Assembly (NCBI RefSeq): GCF_009795715.1
Contig: NZ_WTCR01000006.1
Span: forward strand, 124,001-188,000
Reading direction: 5' to 3'
Source of the DNA: Labilibaculum euxinicum
GTDB taxonomy: Bacteria > Bacteroidota > Bacteroidia > Bacteroidales > Marinifilaceae
DNA: 64,000 nt
Shown piece by piece: positions 27,956-38,669 of the stretch. The position numbers were made by a program, and so were the translations under genes. Under the pieces are notes generated by a model. It saw only the letters and a list, made by a program, of their open reading frames with translations, was not told the DNA's origin and did no database searches. Each line of letters opens with the position of its first letter. The stretch's first letter is position 1.

Positions 27956-27985
27956 ATCCCCCAAACAAATAGATGTCCGGGGGAT
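27956..27985 (-). terminator. Intrinsic terminator after ABC-F gene
   Basis: ATCCCCC (27956-27962) and GGGGGAT (27979-27985) pair around a 16-base loop; on the minus strand the stem is followed by TTCTTTTATT. It lies 25 bp beyond the stop codon. Confidence 0.8.
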
Positions 27986-28009
27986 GAGATATATAGGTTT
28001 AATTTAGAC

Positions 28010-29695
<1,686 letters not shown>

Positions 29696-29749
29696 TTAAC
29701 TTTTAAGTAATTTTTAAAGAAAGGAAACCAGTGCAAAAAAAAAACAGGT

Positions 29750-31825
29750 TTAATTTGAATTTGCGTTTGAAGAAAGAATGGATGCAATTTCATTTGTATT
29801 TTCGGCAGCAGGAATTGTAATCCGGAAGGTTGTTCCCAAATTTAAAGTGCTCTCAACCCGTATTTCTCCTTTGTTTTGTTCAATAAATTGCTTACAAAGG
29901 AGTAAACCTAATCCATTTCCTTTTTCGCCATTGGTTCCATTATAAGATTGAGAATGATCTATTTCAAAAAGATGCGCAATTTGATCTTCAGAAATTCCTA
30001 TTCCGCTATCTTTTATCCACAGTTCAACGAAGTTATCACTTTGATTTAGGCCGATCGCAATAACTCCTCCTGGCTTCGTGAATTTTAGTGAGTTGTTAAT
30101 TAGGTTACGAATTACTGTATCCAGCATTTGGCGATCGGCAAAAACCATAACGGTTTCTTCAAGTAGTAATTGTAGATGGATGTTTTTTTGTTTTGCTACA
30201 CTCGAATAGGTTCGAAGATTATTTTCTAAAAGTGGTTTAAGTGATAGAATAGCAGGTTTGTATGGCAGTTTACCTGATTGATTTAAAGACCAGGATAGAA
30301 GATTATCGGTTAGACTCAATACATTACTTATGGATTCTTCCATGTCGTGGCAGCTTTCCTCGAGTAATTGATATTTTCTTTGCTGAATAAAAATTTTGAT
30401 CAACTGGGCAATATTATATACAGATGCTAAAGGAGAGCGCAGATCGTGCGAAATGATTTGAAACAACCTGTTTTTGGTTTTGTTGGAATCCGATAATGCC
30501 TCGTTTTTTTGGTCTAAGAGAGTTTTATGCCATTGAATCCTCTCATTTTGCAATTGCAGTAATCGATGTGTTTTTTTATTTCTGTAATACGAACGGACAA
30601 TAAAAATAGCGTAGCCAAGTAGTAAAATCAACAATACTATTAAACTGTTTCGTTGCCACATTTTACTTTTGTTCTCTTTTTCCAATAAAGTAATTTGCGT
30701 TTCTTTTTTCTCCGATTCGTATTTTTCCTGAATCTCTGCAATCTGTTTTAGATTTTCATGGCTGAAAATACTATCTTTTAGTAGTTCATATTGAGAAAAA
30801 TAGAAGATTGCAGTATCGGCCATATTTAAATGTGTGAAAATCTTGAAAAGTTCGTGATTGCAATTTTTTTGATATTCAATATTTTTGGTCTCAACCGCAA
30901 GAGTAAGAGCTTTTTTACGGTATATTAAAGCCTTGGTATATAATTCTTTCTGATAATAAACGTGAGCCAGACTATTAATGGTAGATATTAGAAGGTTTTT
31001 ATTTCCAATTTTTTCTTTTAATTCCAAACTTTTATTTAAGTACTCCAAAGCAAACGGATATTGTCCCATTTCAAAAAAACAAGAGCCCATGTTGTGATAG
31101 GTTTGCGCTAGTTTATACTTATTGGGGGCCTCTTTTAAAACATCAAGATTTTTTTTGTAATAATCTAACGCTTCTTGAAAATTATTCTGAATGGAAAGTA
31201 TGTTGGCAATATTCGTATTTGAGGTATACAAGAAAGAAATTTGATTCCGCTCTTTGTAAATTTTTTCAGCCTTGTAATAATATTCCAGGGCTTTGTTGTA
31301 TTTTTTTAAAGCCTTATATATTAGTCCAATACTGTTGTAGGATAAGGGTAGCTCAAAGGTATTGTTGTTGTTTTCGAAATATTCCATACAAGTAAATAAA
31401 TCAACAATAGCCAGATTGTATTTATTCATATTTCGATAAACGATTCCTCTGTTTAAATAGGTGTTATTTATACCAAGAGAATCGTTGGATAGTATGAATT
31501 TATCAAGAGCTTTATTAAAAAAAGATATTGACTGAGTATAGTCTTCCTTACGAAAATGTACTAAAGCAATACGAATGAGGGCATTTCCAGCTCCTGAGTG
31601 GTTTTCGGATTTTTCTGCATACTTTATAGCTTCCTTTGCATAATGAATTGCTTCAACTGGTAATTTTCGATAGTTTTTGCCTGTCCATTCATTTAAGAAT
31701 TCAATTTTTAAATGAATGTCTGAAATAGAATCTAATTTTTTGTCAATAGAATCTAAATTCTGAGTAAAAGCTAAGGGCTTTGCTACAAATATAAATATGA
31801 TTAATAACAAAACAAGTTTTCTCAT
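29750..31825 (-). CDS. TPR-domain membrane histidine kinase
   Basis: A 691-residue sensor kinase: signal peptide, about seven tetratricopeptide repeats (residues 60-340, such as YNSIGLIYKALKKYNKALEY), one membrane span at about 393-413 (NSLIVLLILLLGYAIFIV), a coiled linker, HisKA with RLFQIISHDLRSPL and HATPase_c (NLINNSLKFTKPGG, DSGIGI, GNGLGLLLCKQF). The TPR domain is predicted outside the cytoplasm. There is no receiver or DNA-binding domain and no adjacent regulator. Its kinase half resembles that of the propeller kinase at 18647-22018, including the GEKG insert before GLGLLLCK. Confidence 0.9.
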   Translation of the reverse strand: MRKLVLLLIIFIFVAKPLAFTQNLDSIDKKLDSISDIHLKIEFLNEWTGKNYRKLPVEAIHYAKEAIKYAEKSENHSGAGNALIRIALVHFRKEDYTQSISFFNKALDKFILSNDSLGINNTYLNRGIVYRNMNKYNLAIVDLFTCMEYFENNNNTFELPLSYNSIGLIYKALKKYNKALEYYYKAEKIYKERNQISFLYTSNTNIANILSIQNNFQEALDYYKKNLDVLKEAPNKYKLAQTYHNMGSCFFEMGQYPFALEYLNKSLELKEKIGNKNLLISTINSLAHVYYQKELYTKALIYRKKALTLAVETKNIEYQKNCNHELFKIFTHLNMADTAIFYFSQYELLKDSIFSHENLKQIAEIQEKYESEKKETQITLLEKENKSKMWQRNSLIVLLILLLGYAIFIVRSYYRNKKTHRLLQLQNERIQWHKTLLDQKNEALSDSNKTKNRLFQIISHDLRSPLASVYNIAQLIKIFIQQRKYQLLEESCHDMEESISNVLSLTDNLLSWSLNQSGKLPYKPAILSLKPLLENNLRTYSSVAKQKNIHLQLLLEETVMVFADRQMLDTVIRNLINNSLKFTKPGGVIAIGLNQSDNFVELWIKDSGIGISEDQIAHLFEIDHSQSYNGTNGEKGNGLGLLLCKQFIEQNKGEIRVESTLNLGTTFRITIPAAENTNEIASILSSNANSN

Positions 31826-31938
31826 ACCAAATTCGATTAAAACTATTGAGCAATTTAAGGCGAAAAAATGAATGATAAAAATCGGATTACTAAATTATAA
31901 GTTTCCAATATTTATCATTCTTTTGTAAGTACTATTAG

Positions 31939-32295
31939 CTAAGGGTTGGTTGTTTCGGCATCATCATAATCAACATCGGTTCTGTTTTCTTCAACAGGAT
32001 TTCCTACTGAAGAATCCCCAGATAAAGCTTGCTTAACAATCATATTCACTTTCTTGATTTCATCTGTAGGTCCTTGTTTTATAGGAACGGCAAATTCAAC
32101 AATATCCGTTTCTAACGAACCGTTAGTGGTTACAGTAGCTGTTACTGACCATACTTTTTTTCCGTCTATCTCTATAAGTCCTTGTTCTATAGAACTAAGT
32201 GCGTAGTCTTTTGGTAAAGAAACTACGGAATTAATAGTATAAACTCCAGTTGATGCTGATTTTGTAAGGTTTACGAAGGGTTTAAATAATTTCAT
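31939..32295 (-). CDS. Small protein of unknown function
   Basis: A 118-residue acidic protein without signal peptide or membrane span. A beta-rich first part (VVSLPKDYALSSIEQGLIEI, VWSVTATVTTNGSLETD) is followed by a helix (EIKKVNMIVKQAL) and a disordered acidic tail (ENRTDVDYDDAETTNP). No family is recognised. The gene is preceded by copy 2 of the 57-bp repeat, which ends 31 bp before its ATG, and ends 114 bp before the TPR kinase, so co-transcription with the kinase is possible. Confidence 0.6.
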   Translation of the reverse strand: MKLFKPFVNLTKSASTGVYTINSVVSLPKDYALSSIEQGLIEIDGKKVWSVTATVTTNGSLETDIVEFAVPIKQGPTDEIKKVNMIVKQALSGDSSVGNPVEENRTDVDYDDAETTNP

Positions 32296-32325
32296 ATGTT
32301 TTTAATTTTAAGTTTTTGCCATATG

Positions 32326-32382
32326 GAACTTACCATGCTGGAATAATCATCTCCCTGTGTGTCAGAATATCCTTGGCATGGA
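32326..32382 (-). repeat. 57-bp dispersed repeat, copy 2
   Basis: Matches 735-791 at about 51 of 57 positions. Here the frame on the minus strand opens with an ATG just upstream (about 32390) and would encode a 19-residue peptide, MKLHAKDILTHREMIIPAW, ending in a TAA at about 32332. Four of the five codons that differ from copy 1 are synonymous (His, Leu, Thr, His). Confidence 0.7.
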
Positions 32383-32469
32383 GTTTCATAAGTAAATGTT
32401 CGTTTGTGATTATTAATTTAAAGTAAACATTTACGAGCATTAAGAAAAAATGTTAGTATTCAATTAAAT

Positions 32470-33456
32470 TTAATTCAATATTTTCTGAATAGCTTCCAAT
32501 TCCATTGCTTCAAAATGTAAATTTGCAACAGAATTTATGTTTTGGTCGAGTTGATTCACCGAACTTGCGCCAACCAAAACCGAAGTAATTCGTTTATCTT
32601 TTAGCAGCCAGGCAATTGCCATTTGAGCTAAACTTTGTCCTCGCTTTTCGGCGATTTCATTCAGAGCTTTAACTTTATCTATTACTTTTTCAGTAATCTG
32701 CTCTTTTTGCAAAAAACCATGCGATTTGGCTGCTCTCGAACCTTCAGGAATCCCTTTCAAATATTTATTGGTCAACATTCCTTGTGCCAAAGGAGAGAAG
32801 GCGATGCCTCCAATTCCATCTTCTTCCAGAACATCTAACAAGCCATTTTCAACCCAACGCTCAAACATCGAATATTTTGGCTGATGAATAAGGCAGGGAG
32901 TTCCCAGTTCCCGTAATATTCTTGAGGCTTCGCGTGTTTGATCGGCACTGTAATTTGAAATGCCAGCATACAATGCCTTACCCTGACGGACAACATGATC
33001 CAGTGCCATCATGGTTTCCTCTATGGGTGTATTGGGATCGGGACGATGAGAATAGAAGATATCTACATAATCGAGTCCCATTCTTTTCAAACTTTGATCC
33101 AGGCTTGAAATTAGATACTTACGCGACCCCCAATCACCATATGGCCCGGACCACATTTTATATCCTGCTTTAGTCGAAATAATCATTTCGTCACGATATA
33201 GCTTTAAATCTTCTTTCAGAATTTTTCCAAAATTTTCTTCAGCAGAACCTGGAGGTGGTCCATAATTGTTGGCCAAATCGAAATGGGTAATTCCCCGGTC
33301 AAAGGCATGAAAAATAATCTTTCTGAACTCATTATAGACATCTACATGTCCGAAATTATGCCACAATCCTAAAGAAATTGCAGGCAGTAATAAACCACTT
33401 TGCCCACATCTTCGGTAGGGCATATCATCATATCTGTTTTCAGATGCTTTGTACAT
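32470..33456 (-). CDS. Aldo/keto reductase, YghZ-like
   Basis: A 328-residue NADPH-dependent TIM-barrel oxidoreductase. The start YDDMPYRRCGQSGLLLPAIS, THFDLANNYGPPPGSAEENF (with the catalytic Asp and Tyr), ISTKAGYKMWSGPYGDWGS (Lys), DIFYSHRPD (His) and the cofactor motif TSVLVGASSVNQLDQN are all present. The GPPPGSAE insert is characteristic of the YghZ/GpR branch that reduces L-glyceraldehyde-3-phosphate and methylglyoxal, related to potassium-channel beta subunits. Substrate assignment is by similarity only. It is a single gene. Confidence 0.88.
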   Translation of the reverse strand: MYKASENRYDDMPYRRCGQSGLLLPAISLGLWHNFGHVDVYNEFRKIIFHAFDRGITHFDLANNYGPPPGSAEENFGKILKEDLKLYRDEMIISTKAGYKMWSGPYGDWGSRKYLISSLDQSLKRMGLDYVDIFYSHRPDPNTPIEETMMALDHVVRQGKALYAGISNYSADQTREASRILRELGTPCLIHQPKYSMFERWVENGLLDVLEEDGIGGIAFSPLAQGMLTNKYLKGIPEGSRAAKSHGFLQKEQITEKVIDKVKALNEIAEKRGQSLAQMAIAWLLKDKRITSVLVGASSVNQLDQNINSVANLHFEAMELEAIQKILN

Positions 33457-33566
33457 AGTTATTCAAATTTTATACGAAAAGTGAAGATAGTAAGAAATGT
33501 TTAAACATGTTCGAATGTGAGTGAATCAGAATCGAATATTTCAATGAGAACAAGCTAAAACAAAAA

Positions 33567-33588
33567 AACCACAGAAACTTCTGTGGTT
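33567..33588 (-). terminator. Intrinsic terminator at the end of the phosphate regulon
   Basis: AACCACAGAA (33567-33576) pairs with TTCTGTGGTT (33579-33588); on the minus strand seven T follow. It lies 20 bp beyond the kinase stop codon and closes the pst-pho gene run. Confidence 0.9.
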
Positions 33589-33608
33589 TAAATATAGTAT
33601 GAGTTTTT

Positions 33609-35423
33609 TTATAAGGTCTTTTTCAGTGAGAAAAAGAACTCAATCCCCTTTTCTTTTCGTTTTTTAACAAATATTCTTCCTTTGTGATAGGCAACCGCAT
33701 TTTTCACGATCGATAAACCTAAACCCGTACCACCCATTTTTCTTGACCGGCCATGATCTCCGCGGTAAAACCGTTCAAAAATACGTGGCAAATGCTCTTC
33801 TTTTATTCCAATTCCATTATCGGTAACCGAGAAGTAATGGTAATTTGTATCTTCGAAATAATGTGTGAGTTTAATTTTACATCCTTCTCCGGCGTATTTT
33901 ATCGAGTTATCTATTAAATTTCTGAAAATAGAATCCAACAATTCCGAATTACCTTTTACTTTAAGATCCGAAGGGAAGTTTAGTTCAATTTCCATTTTTG
34001 TTTCTGCCAGTTTTAATTCAAAATCGGTGAGCATCTCCTGAACCATTTCTTTTACATTCACCTCTTCAATGGCAAACAATTCATTGGCTTCTTCAATTTT
34101 TGTGAGAAAAGAAATATCCTGAATTAAATTCGATAAACGATTAATCTGCAGACACGAACGTTCAATGAATTGTACTTTTTTGTCTTCATCCATAGTCGGA
34201 TTATCCTTAATGGTTTCCAAAAATCCGGAAACGGCAGTTACAGGAGTTTTTAGCTCGTGTGCTATGTTCAAAGTCATTTCCTGTTTAATGGTTTTCTCAT
34301 TTTCCATTTTGGTGATGTCGTTTACCGAGATTTCGAAATTACCGTCGGTAAAAACAACTACTTGGAAAAGAAACACTTTATGTCCGATTGTAATGGTTTT
34401 TTTCGTACTGATTATATCGACGTTCGGGATGTAATTTGTTCCCAGTTTTTTGATGTTTGTATCGATAAAATCAGTGATTTCTTTTAATTCCGGAAGCTCG
34501 AACAGTTCCTGATAGTTATGACTTGAAATGTGAGCCAAATAATTGATGTAATCGATAAAATGACTGTTCCATAGAATCAGGTTCTTTTTTTTATCAAATA
34601 TGGCAACACCTTCCTGTGCAATCTGAAGGTGCATAATCAGCTTTTCTTTCTCCAGACTAAGAGCCTCGGTTGTTTTTGTTAGTTTGCGGTATATTTTTAC
34701 AATCTGGTGACTAATTTCACCCAATTCTGTTTTTCCAAAATCCTCATTTGGATCAATTTCTCTGTTATGGGCGGCATTAATGGCAAATTTTCGAAGTTTT
34801 GAAATCGAATTTCCAAAATGCTCTGTCGCGTAAATCAGAAAAATTACGGTAACACCAAACAAACCAAACAGAAAATAGAAAAACAGAGTGTTGGCCTTTA
34901 AAAAGCTGAGTACACTTTCGTTGATTGGAAGAGCTGTACGAACAAAATATTCGTAGTAGTTTTTTGAATAATAGTAATAGGATTGTCCGGTAGAACCAGA
35001 TAAACGAATGTTGCTTCCTTTTTGGGAATGCAATGATTTCTGTACTTCAGGTCGGTTGATGTGGTTATCCAGTCTTTCAATGTTTTCCACATACGAGTCG
35101 TAAACGACCTTACCTTTTGCGGTGATAACCGATATTCTTATGTCTTTATCAGGCATTAAGGCACGCAATGTGTCAACTTCCGAAAAATTAAGAGTTTTAT
35201 TCAGTCCTTTTTTTTGAATTAGCTCATGTACCTGCTGTGTATAAATATTAAGAGCATATTCCAGTTTCTCTCTTCGATACAAACGTTCCTGACTGTATTG
35301 AAATCCTCCAATTAACACAGAGAATATCAAAACAATAAGAAAGAAGAAAAAGAACAATCTCTTTTTGTATTTTGAACCGGATTTTTGAATGAGTTTTTGC
35401 ATGAAATTATAGATTAGGGTCAT
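33609..35423 (-). CDS. phoR: Phosphate sensor histidine kinase PhoR
   Basis: A 604-residue membrane kinase: span at about 23-43 (LFFFFFLIVLIFSVLIGGF), a periplasmic loop of about 130 residues, a second span at about 177-197, a PAS-like region (GVAIFDKKKNLILWN), HisKA with LNIAHELKTPVTAVSGF and HATPase_c (NLIDNSIKYAG, TDNGIGI, GGTGLGLSIVKNAV). The ATG at 35423 shares one base with the phoB stop codon (TGATG), which supports translational coupling and this start rather than the TTG one codon earlier. By family and position it phosphorylates PhoB under phosphate limitation. The large periplasmic loop is unlike that of E. coli PhoR. Confidence 0.9.
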   Translation of the reverse strand: MTLIYNFMQKLIQKSGSKYKKRLFFFFFLIVLIFSVLIGGFQYSQERLYRREKLEYALNIYTQQVHELIQKKGLNKTLNFSEVDTLRALMPDKDIRISVITAKGKVVYDSYVENIERLDNHINRPEVQKSLHSQKGSNIRLSGSTGQSYYYYSKNYYEYFVRTALPINESVLSFLKANTLFFYFLFGLFGVTVIFLIYATEHFGNSISKLRKFAINAAHNREIDPNEDFGKTELGEISHQIVKIYRKLTKTTEALSLEKEKLIMHLQIAQEGVAIFDKKKNLILWNSHFIDYINYLAHISSHNYQELFELPELKEITDFIDTNIKKLGTNYIPNVDIISTKKTITIGHKVFLFQVVVFTDGNFEISVNDITKMENEKTIKQEMTLNIAHELKTPVTAVSGFLETIKDNPTMDEDKKVQFIERSCLQINRLSNLIQDISFLTKIEEANELFAIEEVNVKEMVQEMLTDFELKLAETKMEIELNFPSDLKVKGNSELLDSIFRNLIDNSIKYAGEGCKIKLTHYFEDTNYHYFSVTDNGIGIKEEHLPRIFERFYRGDHGRSRKMGGTGLGLSIVKNAVAYHKGRIFVKKRKEKGIEFFFSLKKTL

Positions 35424-36112
35424 CAATTTGTTCTAGGTTCAAAATAGTAACCATAGCCAGATTTTGTTTTAATGAATTTATGATATTCACCAATTTTTTT
35501 TCTTATTCGTCTTACATTAACATCCACTGTTCTGTCGCCAATCGAGCTGTCATTCGCCCAGATAATACTCATTATTTCGTCTCTGGAATATATTCTTCCC
35601 GTATGACTGATGAGCAATCGAAGTATTTCGTACTCGGTTTTTGTTAAACCGATGTCCTTTCCATCGATACACACTTTTTTCGATTCCGATATCATTTTCA
35701 AATCTTCGAATTCGAAAACAGCATCTTCTTTTGAATCAGAAAAAACGCGTTTGCAAATTACATTAATTCTTGCAATAATTTCTTTTACCGAGAAAGGTTT
35801 GGATACATAATCATCTGCTCCCGCATTAAAACCAATAAGTTTATCTGCCTCGCTTGTTTTCGCTGTAATAAAAAGTATTGGTTTTTCTGACAGATCAGGA
35901 TTTCTTCGAATTATTTTTGCTAAATCGAGCCCTGAAATTTCACCCATCATAATGTCTAAAAGGAAGAAATCGTACGTTTTAAGCTCTAATTTCAAGGCTT
36001 GTTCTGCAGAATAGGCAACATCTACATCAAATCCTTCCTGTTTAAGGTTGAACTGGAGGATTTCGCATAAATCCTCTTCGTCATCAACTACTAATATTTT
36101 TAAATCCTTCAT
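35423..36112 (-). CDS. phoB: Phosphate response regulator PhoB
   Basis: A 229-residue OmpR-type regulator. The receiver domain (1-120) has the acidic pocket VVDDEEDL, phospho-acceptor Asp in FFLLDIMMGE, and Thr and Lys in FITAKTS and DYVSKPF. The winged-helix DNA-binding domain (about 135-227) has LTKTEYEILRLLISHTGRIY, RTVDVNVRRIRKKIG and KTKSGYGYYF. It lies between phoU and phoR in the pst cluster; its likely binding site is the four-repeat array at 40872-40909. Confidence 0.95.
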   Translation of the reverse strand: MKDLKILVVDDEEDLCEILQFNLKQEGFDVDVAYSAEQALKLELKTYDFFLLDIMMGEISGLDLAKIIRRNPDLSEKPILFITAKTSEADKLIGFNAGADDYVSKPFSVKEIIARINVICKRVFSDSKEDAVFEFEDLKMISESKKVCIDGKDIGLTKTEYEILRLLISHTGRIYSRDEIMSIIWANDSSIGDRTVDVNVRRIRKKIGEYHKFIKTKSGYGYYFEPRTN

Positions 36113-36169
36113 GGTTTTTAATTAAAAAAGTTGAGTTTCAAGTTTTAGTAGTTCACCAACTTTTATTGC

Positions 36170-36868
36170 TTATAATTGATCCTCTTCAGGCAACTCCATA
36201 TGGCGCAAATCAATGCCTTGCTGGTAATAAATTGCCGCTTCAGCAATATTTGTTGCATTGTCTGCTATTCGCTCGATATTACCTAATATGCTGTTGAAAT
36301 TTAACAGATTGAAAATTTCGGTTGGTTCACTGCTTTTGGGTGAATTTTTTCGAACCATTCGTTTCAAAATTTTCGATTGCATTTCGTCAACGATCTCATC
36401 ATTTTTAATGGTCCAGATAGCATATTCACGATCCCCGTCCTCAAAGGATATTAATGCTTTTTTAACCATTTCTGCGCTTATCGACAGCATGTTTAAAACC
36501 GAATCTTTATGATTCTCATGAATTGTTGGCGGCTCCATTTTATGAAAAAACCGCATGATGTTATTCAGCTGATCACCAATTCTTTCAATATGGCCAATCA
36601 TTCTAAAGTAAGAGACTAAAAGGCGCAAATCGCTTGCCATGGGGTGTTGCAAACCAATTGTTTCAATAATGTTGTCACTCATTTTTATTTCGAACTGATC
36701 AATTTTATTTTCGTTTTTTTTAAACGTGTCTATCAGTCCTTTTTCTATTTTATCCAAGCCATGATTGACCACCTCTTCTAAAATATCAAACTGTTGAAAA
36801 AGCAGTGTTTGCATTTTAGCGAAATCATTATCAAGCTTATCGAATTTTTTATCTTTTTTGATTGACAT
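36170..36868 (-). CDS. phoU: Phosphate signalling regulator PhoU
   Basis: A 232-residue helical protein made of two PhoU three-helix repeats. The metal-binding motif forms E/DxxxD are seen in MIGHIERIGDQLNNI and the second repeat ILGNIERIADNATNIAEA. It has an N-terminal charged extension (MSIKKDKKFDKLDNDF) and is otherwise normal length. By family it links the Pst transporter to PhoR and keeps the kinase off when phosphate is plentiful. It lies between pstB and phoB on the same strand. Confidence 0.94.
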   Translation of the reverse strand: MSIKKDKKFDKLDNDFAKMQTLLFQQFDILEEVVNHGLDKIEKGLIDTFKKNENKIDQFEIKMSDNIIETIGLQHPMASDLRLLVSYFRMIGHIERIGDQLNNIMRFFHKMEPPTIHENHKDSVLNMLSISAEMVKKALISFEDGDREYAIWTIKNDEIVDEMQSKILKRMVRKNSPKSSEPTEIFNLLNFNSILGNIERIADNATNIAEAAIYYQQGIDLRHMELPEEDQL

Positions 36869-36917
36869 TGTATGTGAATTTGTTTTGTTAGTATGTGAAT
36901 CGGGTAATTAATGAAAA

Positions 36918-37775
36918 TCAACCAAATTTTCCGGTTAGGTATTCTTCGGTACGCTTGTCCTTAGGCATGGTAAACATCTGTTTGGTTTTACCATATTCAA
37001 CCAATTCGCCTAAATACATAAACATCGAATAGTCTGATATTCTTGCAGCCTGCGACATGTTGTGCGTAACCAAAACAATTGTAAAATCCTTCTTCAGTTT
37101 TACCAGCAGATCTTCAATTTTTGCTGTTGCAATCGGATCCAATGCAGACGTAGGTTCATCCAACAGAATAATTTCAGGAGTGTAGGCAAGTGCCCGTGCA
37201 ATACAAAGGCGTTGCTGTTGTCCTCCCGATAGAAATGTTCCTTTGTTGTGAAGGGAATCTTTTACCTCGCTCCACAAACCAACCTCACGTAAAGATTTCT
37301 CAACAATTTCATCTTTTTCTTTTCTTTTCAATTTAATTCCATTTAAAAGATAACCGGCAATTACATTGTCGTAAATACTCATAGTCGGAAAAGGGTTTGG
37401 ACGTTGAAAAACCATTCCAATCTTTCTTCTCAGTAAAATAGGATTCATCTTATAAATATCTTCTTCGCCAAGATAAACAGAACCTTTGTTGTGCGTATCA
37501 GGATACAATTCGTGCATTCGGTTAATGGCTCTAAGCAATGTGCTTTTACCACAACCCGAAGGTCCCATAATTGCTGTGATTTTATTTTTTGCAATTCCCG
37601 CAGAAACATCATTAATCGAATATTTGTCTCCGCCGTAGGAAACAGAAAGTTTATCGATGTTTAAAATAGGAGATTCTATTTTTTCAATTGGGTTTTGCAT
37701 CATGTTGTTGACTTTATAAGGTTGTGCTTTTACTTCAGCTTCTACTTCTTTTTTTTCTAATACTGTACTTTCCAT
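36918..37775 (-). CDS. pstB: Phosphate ABC transporter ATP-binding protein PstB
   Basis: A 285-residue ATPase of the high-affinity phosphate importer. Walker A GPSGCGKST, signature LSGGQQQRLCIARAL, Walker B ILLDEPTSALDP and switch His in VTHNMSQAARIS are intact. The first 40 residues (ESTVLEKKEVEAEVKAQPYK) are an extra acidic lead, and the gene overlaps pstA by 19 bp; an internal ATG at residue 25 (MMQNPIEK) could be the true start. The overlap suggests coupled translation with pstA. Confidence 0.94.
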   Translation of the reverse strand: MESTVLEKKEVEAEVKAQPYKVNNMMQNPIEKIESPILNIDKLSVSYGGDKYSINDVSAGIAKNKITAIMGPSGCGKSTLLRAINRMHELYPDTHNKGSVYLGEEDIYKMNPILLRRKIGMVFQRPNPFPTMSIYDNVIAGYLLNGIKLKRKEKDEIVEKSLREVGLWSEVKDSLHNKGTFLSGGQQQRLCIARALAYTPEIILLDEPTSALDPIATAKIEDLLVKLKKDFTIVLVTHNMSQAARISDYSMFMYLGELVEYGKTKQMFTMPKDKRTEEYLTGKFG

Positions 37776-38650
37776 CTTTTTGCGATTGCTTTAGCGGTAA
37801 GATTTAAACATAAAATCAAAATTAACAGGAACAAGGATGCACTCCAAATCATATCTACAAGGTTTGGATCGTTGTAAAACTCCCAAACCAATAGGGGAAT
37901 AGCACTTGATGGTTCTGTTATATCTGTGCTGATTGCAGCACTTCCCAGAGCTGTCAGCATTAATGGAGCCGTTTCTCCCGCAATTCTTGATATACCAAGA
38001 ATCACGCCCGTAAGAATTCCGCTGATACCTGATGGAAGCACGACTCTTAGCATGGTTTTGTGATAGGGAACGCCTAAAGAAAGAGCGGCTTCCTTTAGAG
38101 TTCCAGGTATCATTTTCAGCGTTTCTTCCGTTGAGCGAACTATCGAGGGTAACATCATGATTGAAAGGGCAACACTTCCTGCTAAGCTGGAAAAGCCGGC
38201 AGTTATTGGTTTCACCACCCAAATGTATCCGATAACACCAAGTACAATGGATGGAACTCCTTGCAGCATGTCTACTATAAAACGAACCACACCGGCAAAT
38301 TTACCTTTCGAATTTTCGGCCAGATACATGCCGCAAATAATCCCTACAGGAATAGCAATCAATGAAGCCATTCCAACAATAATTAATGTGCCGACTATTC
38401 CGTTGGCTATACCGCCGGGAATAATTTCATTGTTTTTAACAGCAACCATTGCCTCCATGGTATCTGGTGCAACTTTATAAAAGAAGCTGATGTTAATTTG
38501 TTTGTATCCCTTTTTTATCAACTCGAAAAGGATAAGAAAAAGAGGGACACTTGAGAGAAATGCCAAAAATATAATTGCGTAGGTGAATAGCTTATCCTTA
38601 AGCAATCGCCTGTTTAGCTTAGCATTCGATATTTGAGCAGATGTATTCAT
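37757..38650 (-). CDS. pstA: Phosphate ABC transporter permease PstA
   Basis: A 297-residue inner-membrane permease with six spans. The cytoplasmic loop motif EAALSLGVPYHKTMLRVVLP (the EAA coupling motif), GVPSIVLGVIGYIW and GISRIAGETAPLMLTALG are typical of PstA. It starts 19 bp after pstC ends and overlaps pstB. It forms the membrane channel with PstC. Confidence 0.94.
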   Translation of the reverse strand: MNTSAQISNAKLNRRLLKDKLFTYAIIFLAFLSSVPLFLILFELIKKGYKQINISFFYKVAPDTMEAMVAVKNNEIIPGGIANGIVGTLIIVGMASLIAIPVGIICGMYLAENSKGKFAGVVRFIVDMLQGVPSIVLGVIGYIWVVKPITAGFSSLAGSVALSIMMLPSIVRSTEETLKMIPGTLKEAALSLGVPYHKTMLRVVLPSGISGILTGVILGISRIAGETAPLMLTALGSAAISTDITEPSSAIPLLVWEFYNDPNLVDMIWSASLFLLILILCLNLTAKAIAKRWKVQY

Positions 38651-38669
38651 TCTATATATCTTATTACGG

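Noticed and set aside
37791-38222. 143-residue minus-strand frame inside pstA
   Set aside because: It is an out-of-frame shadow of pstA, which has clear permease motifs over the same bases.
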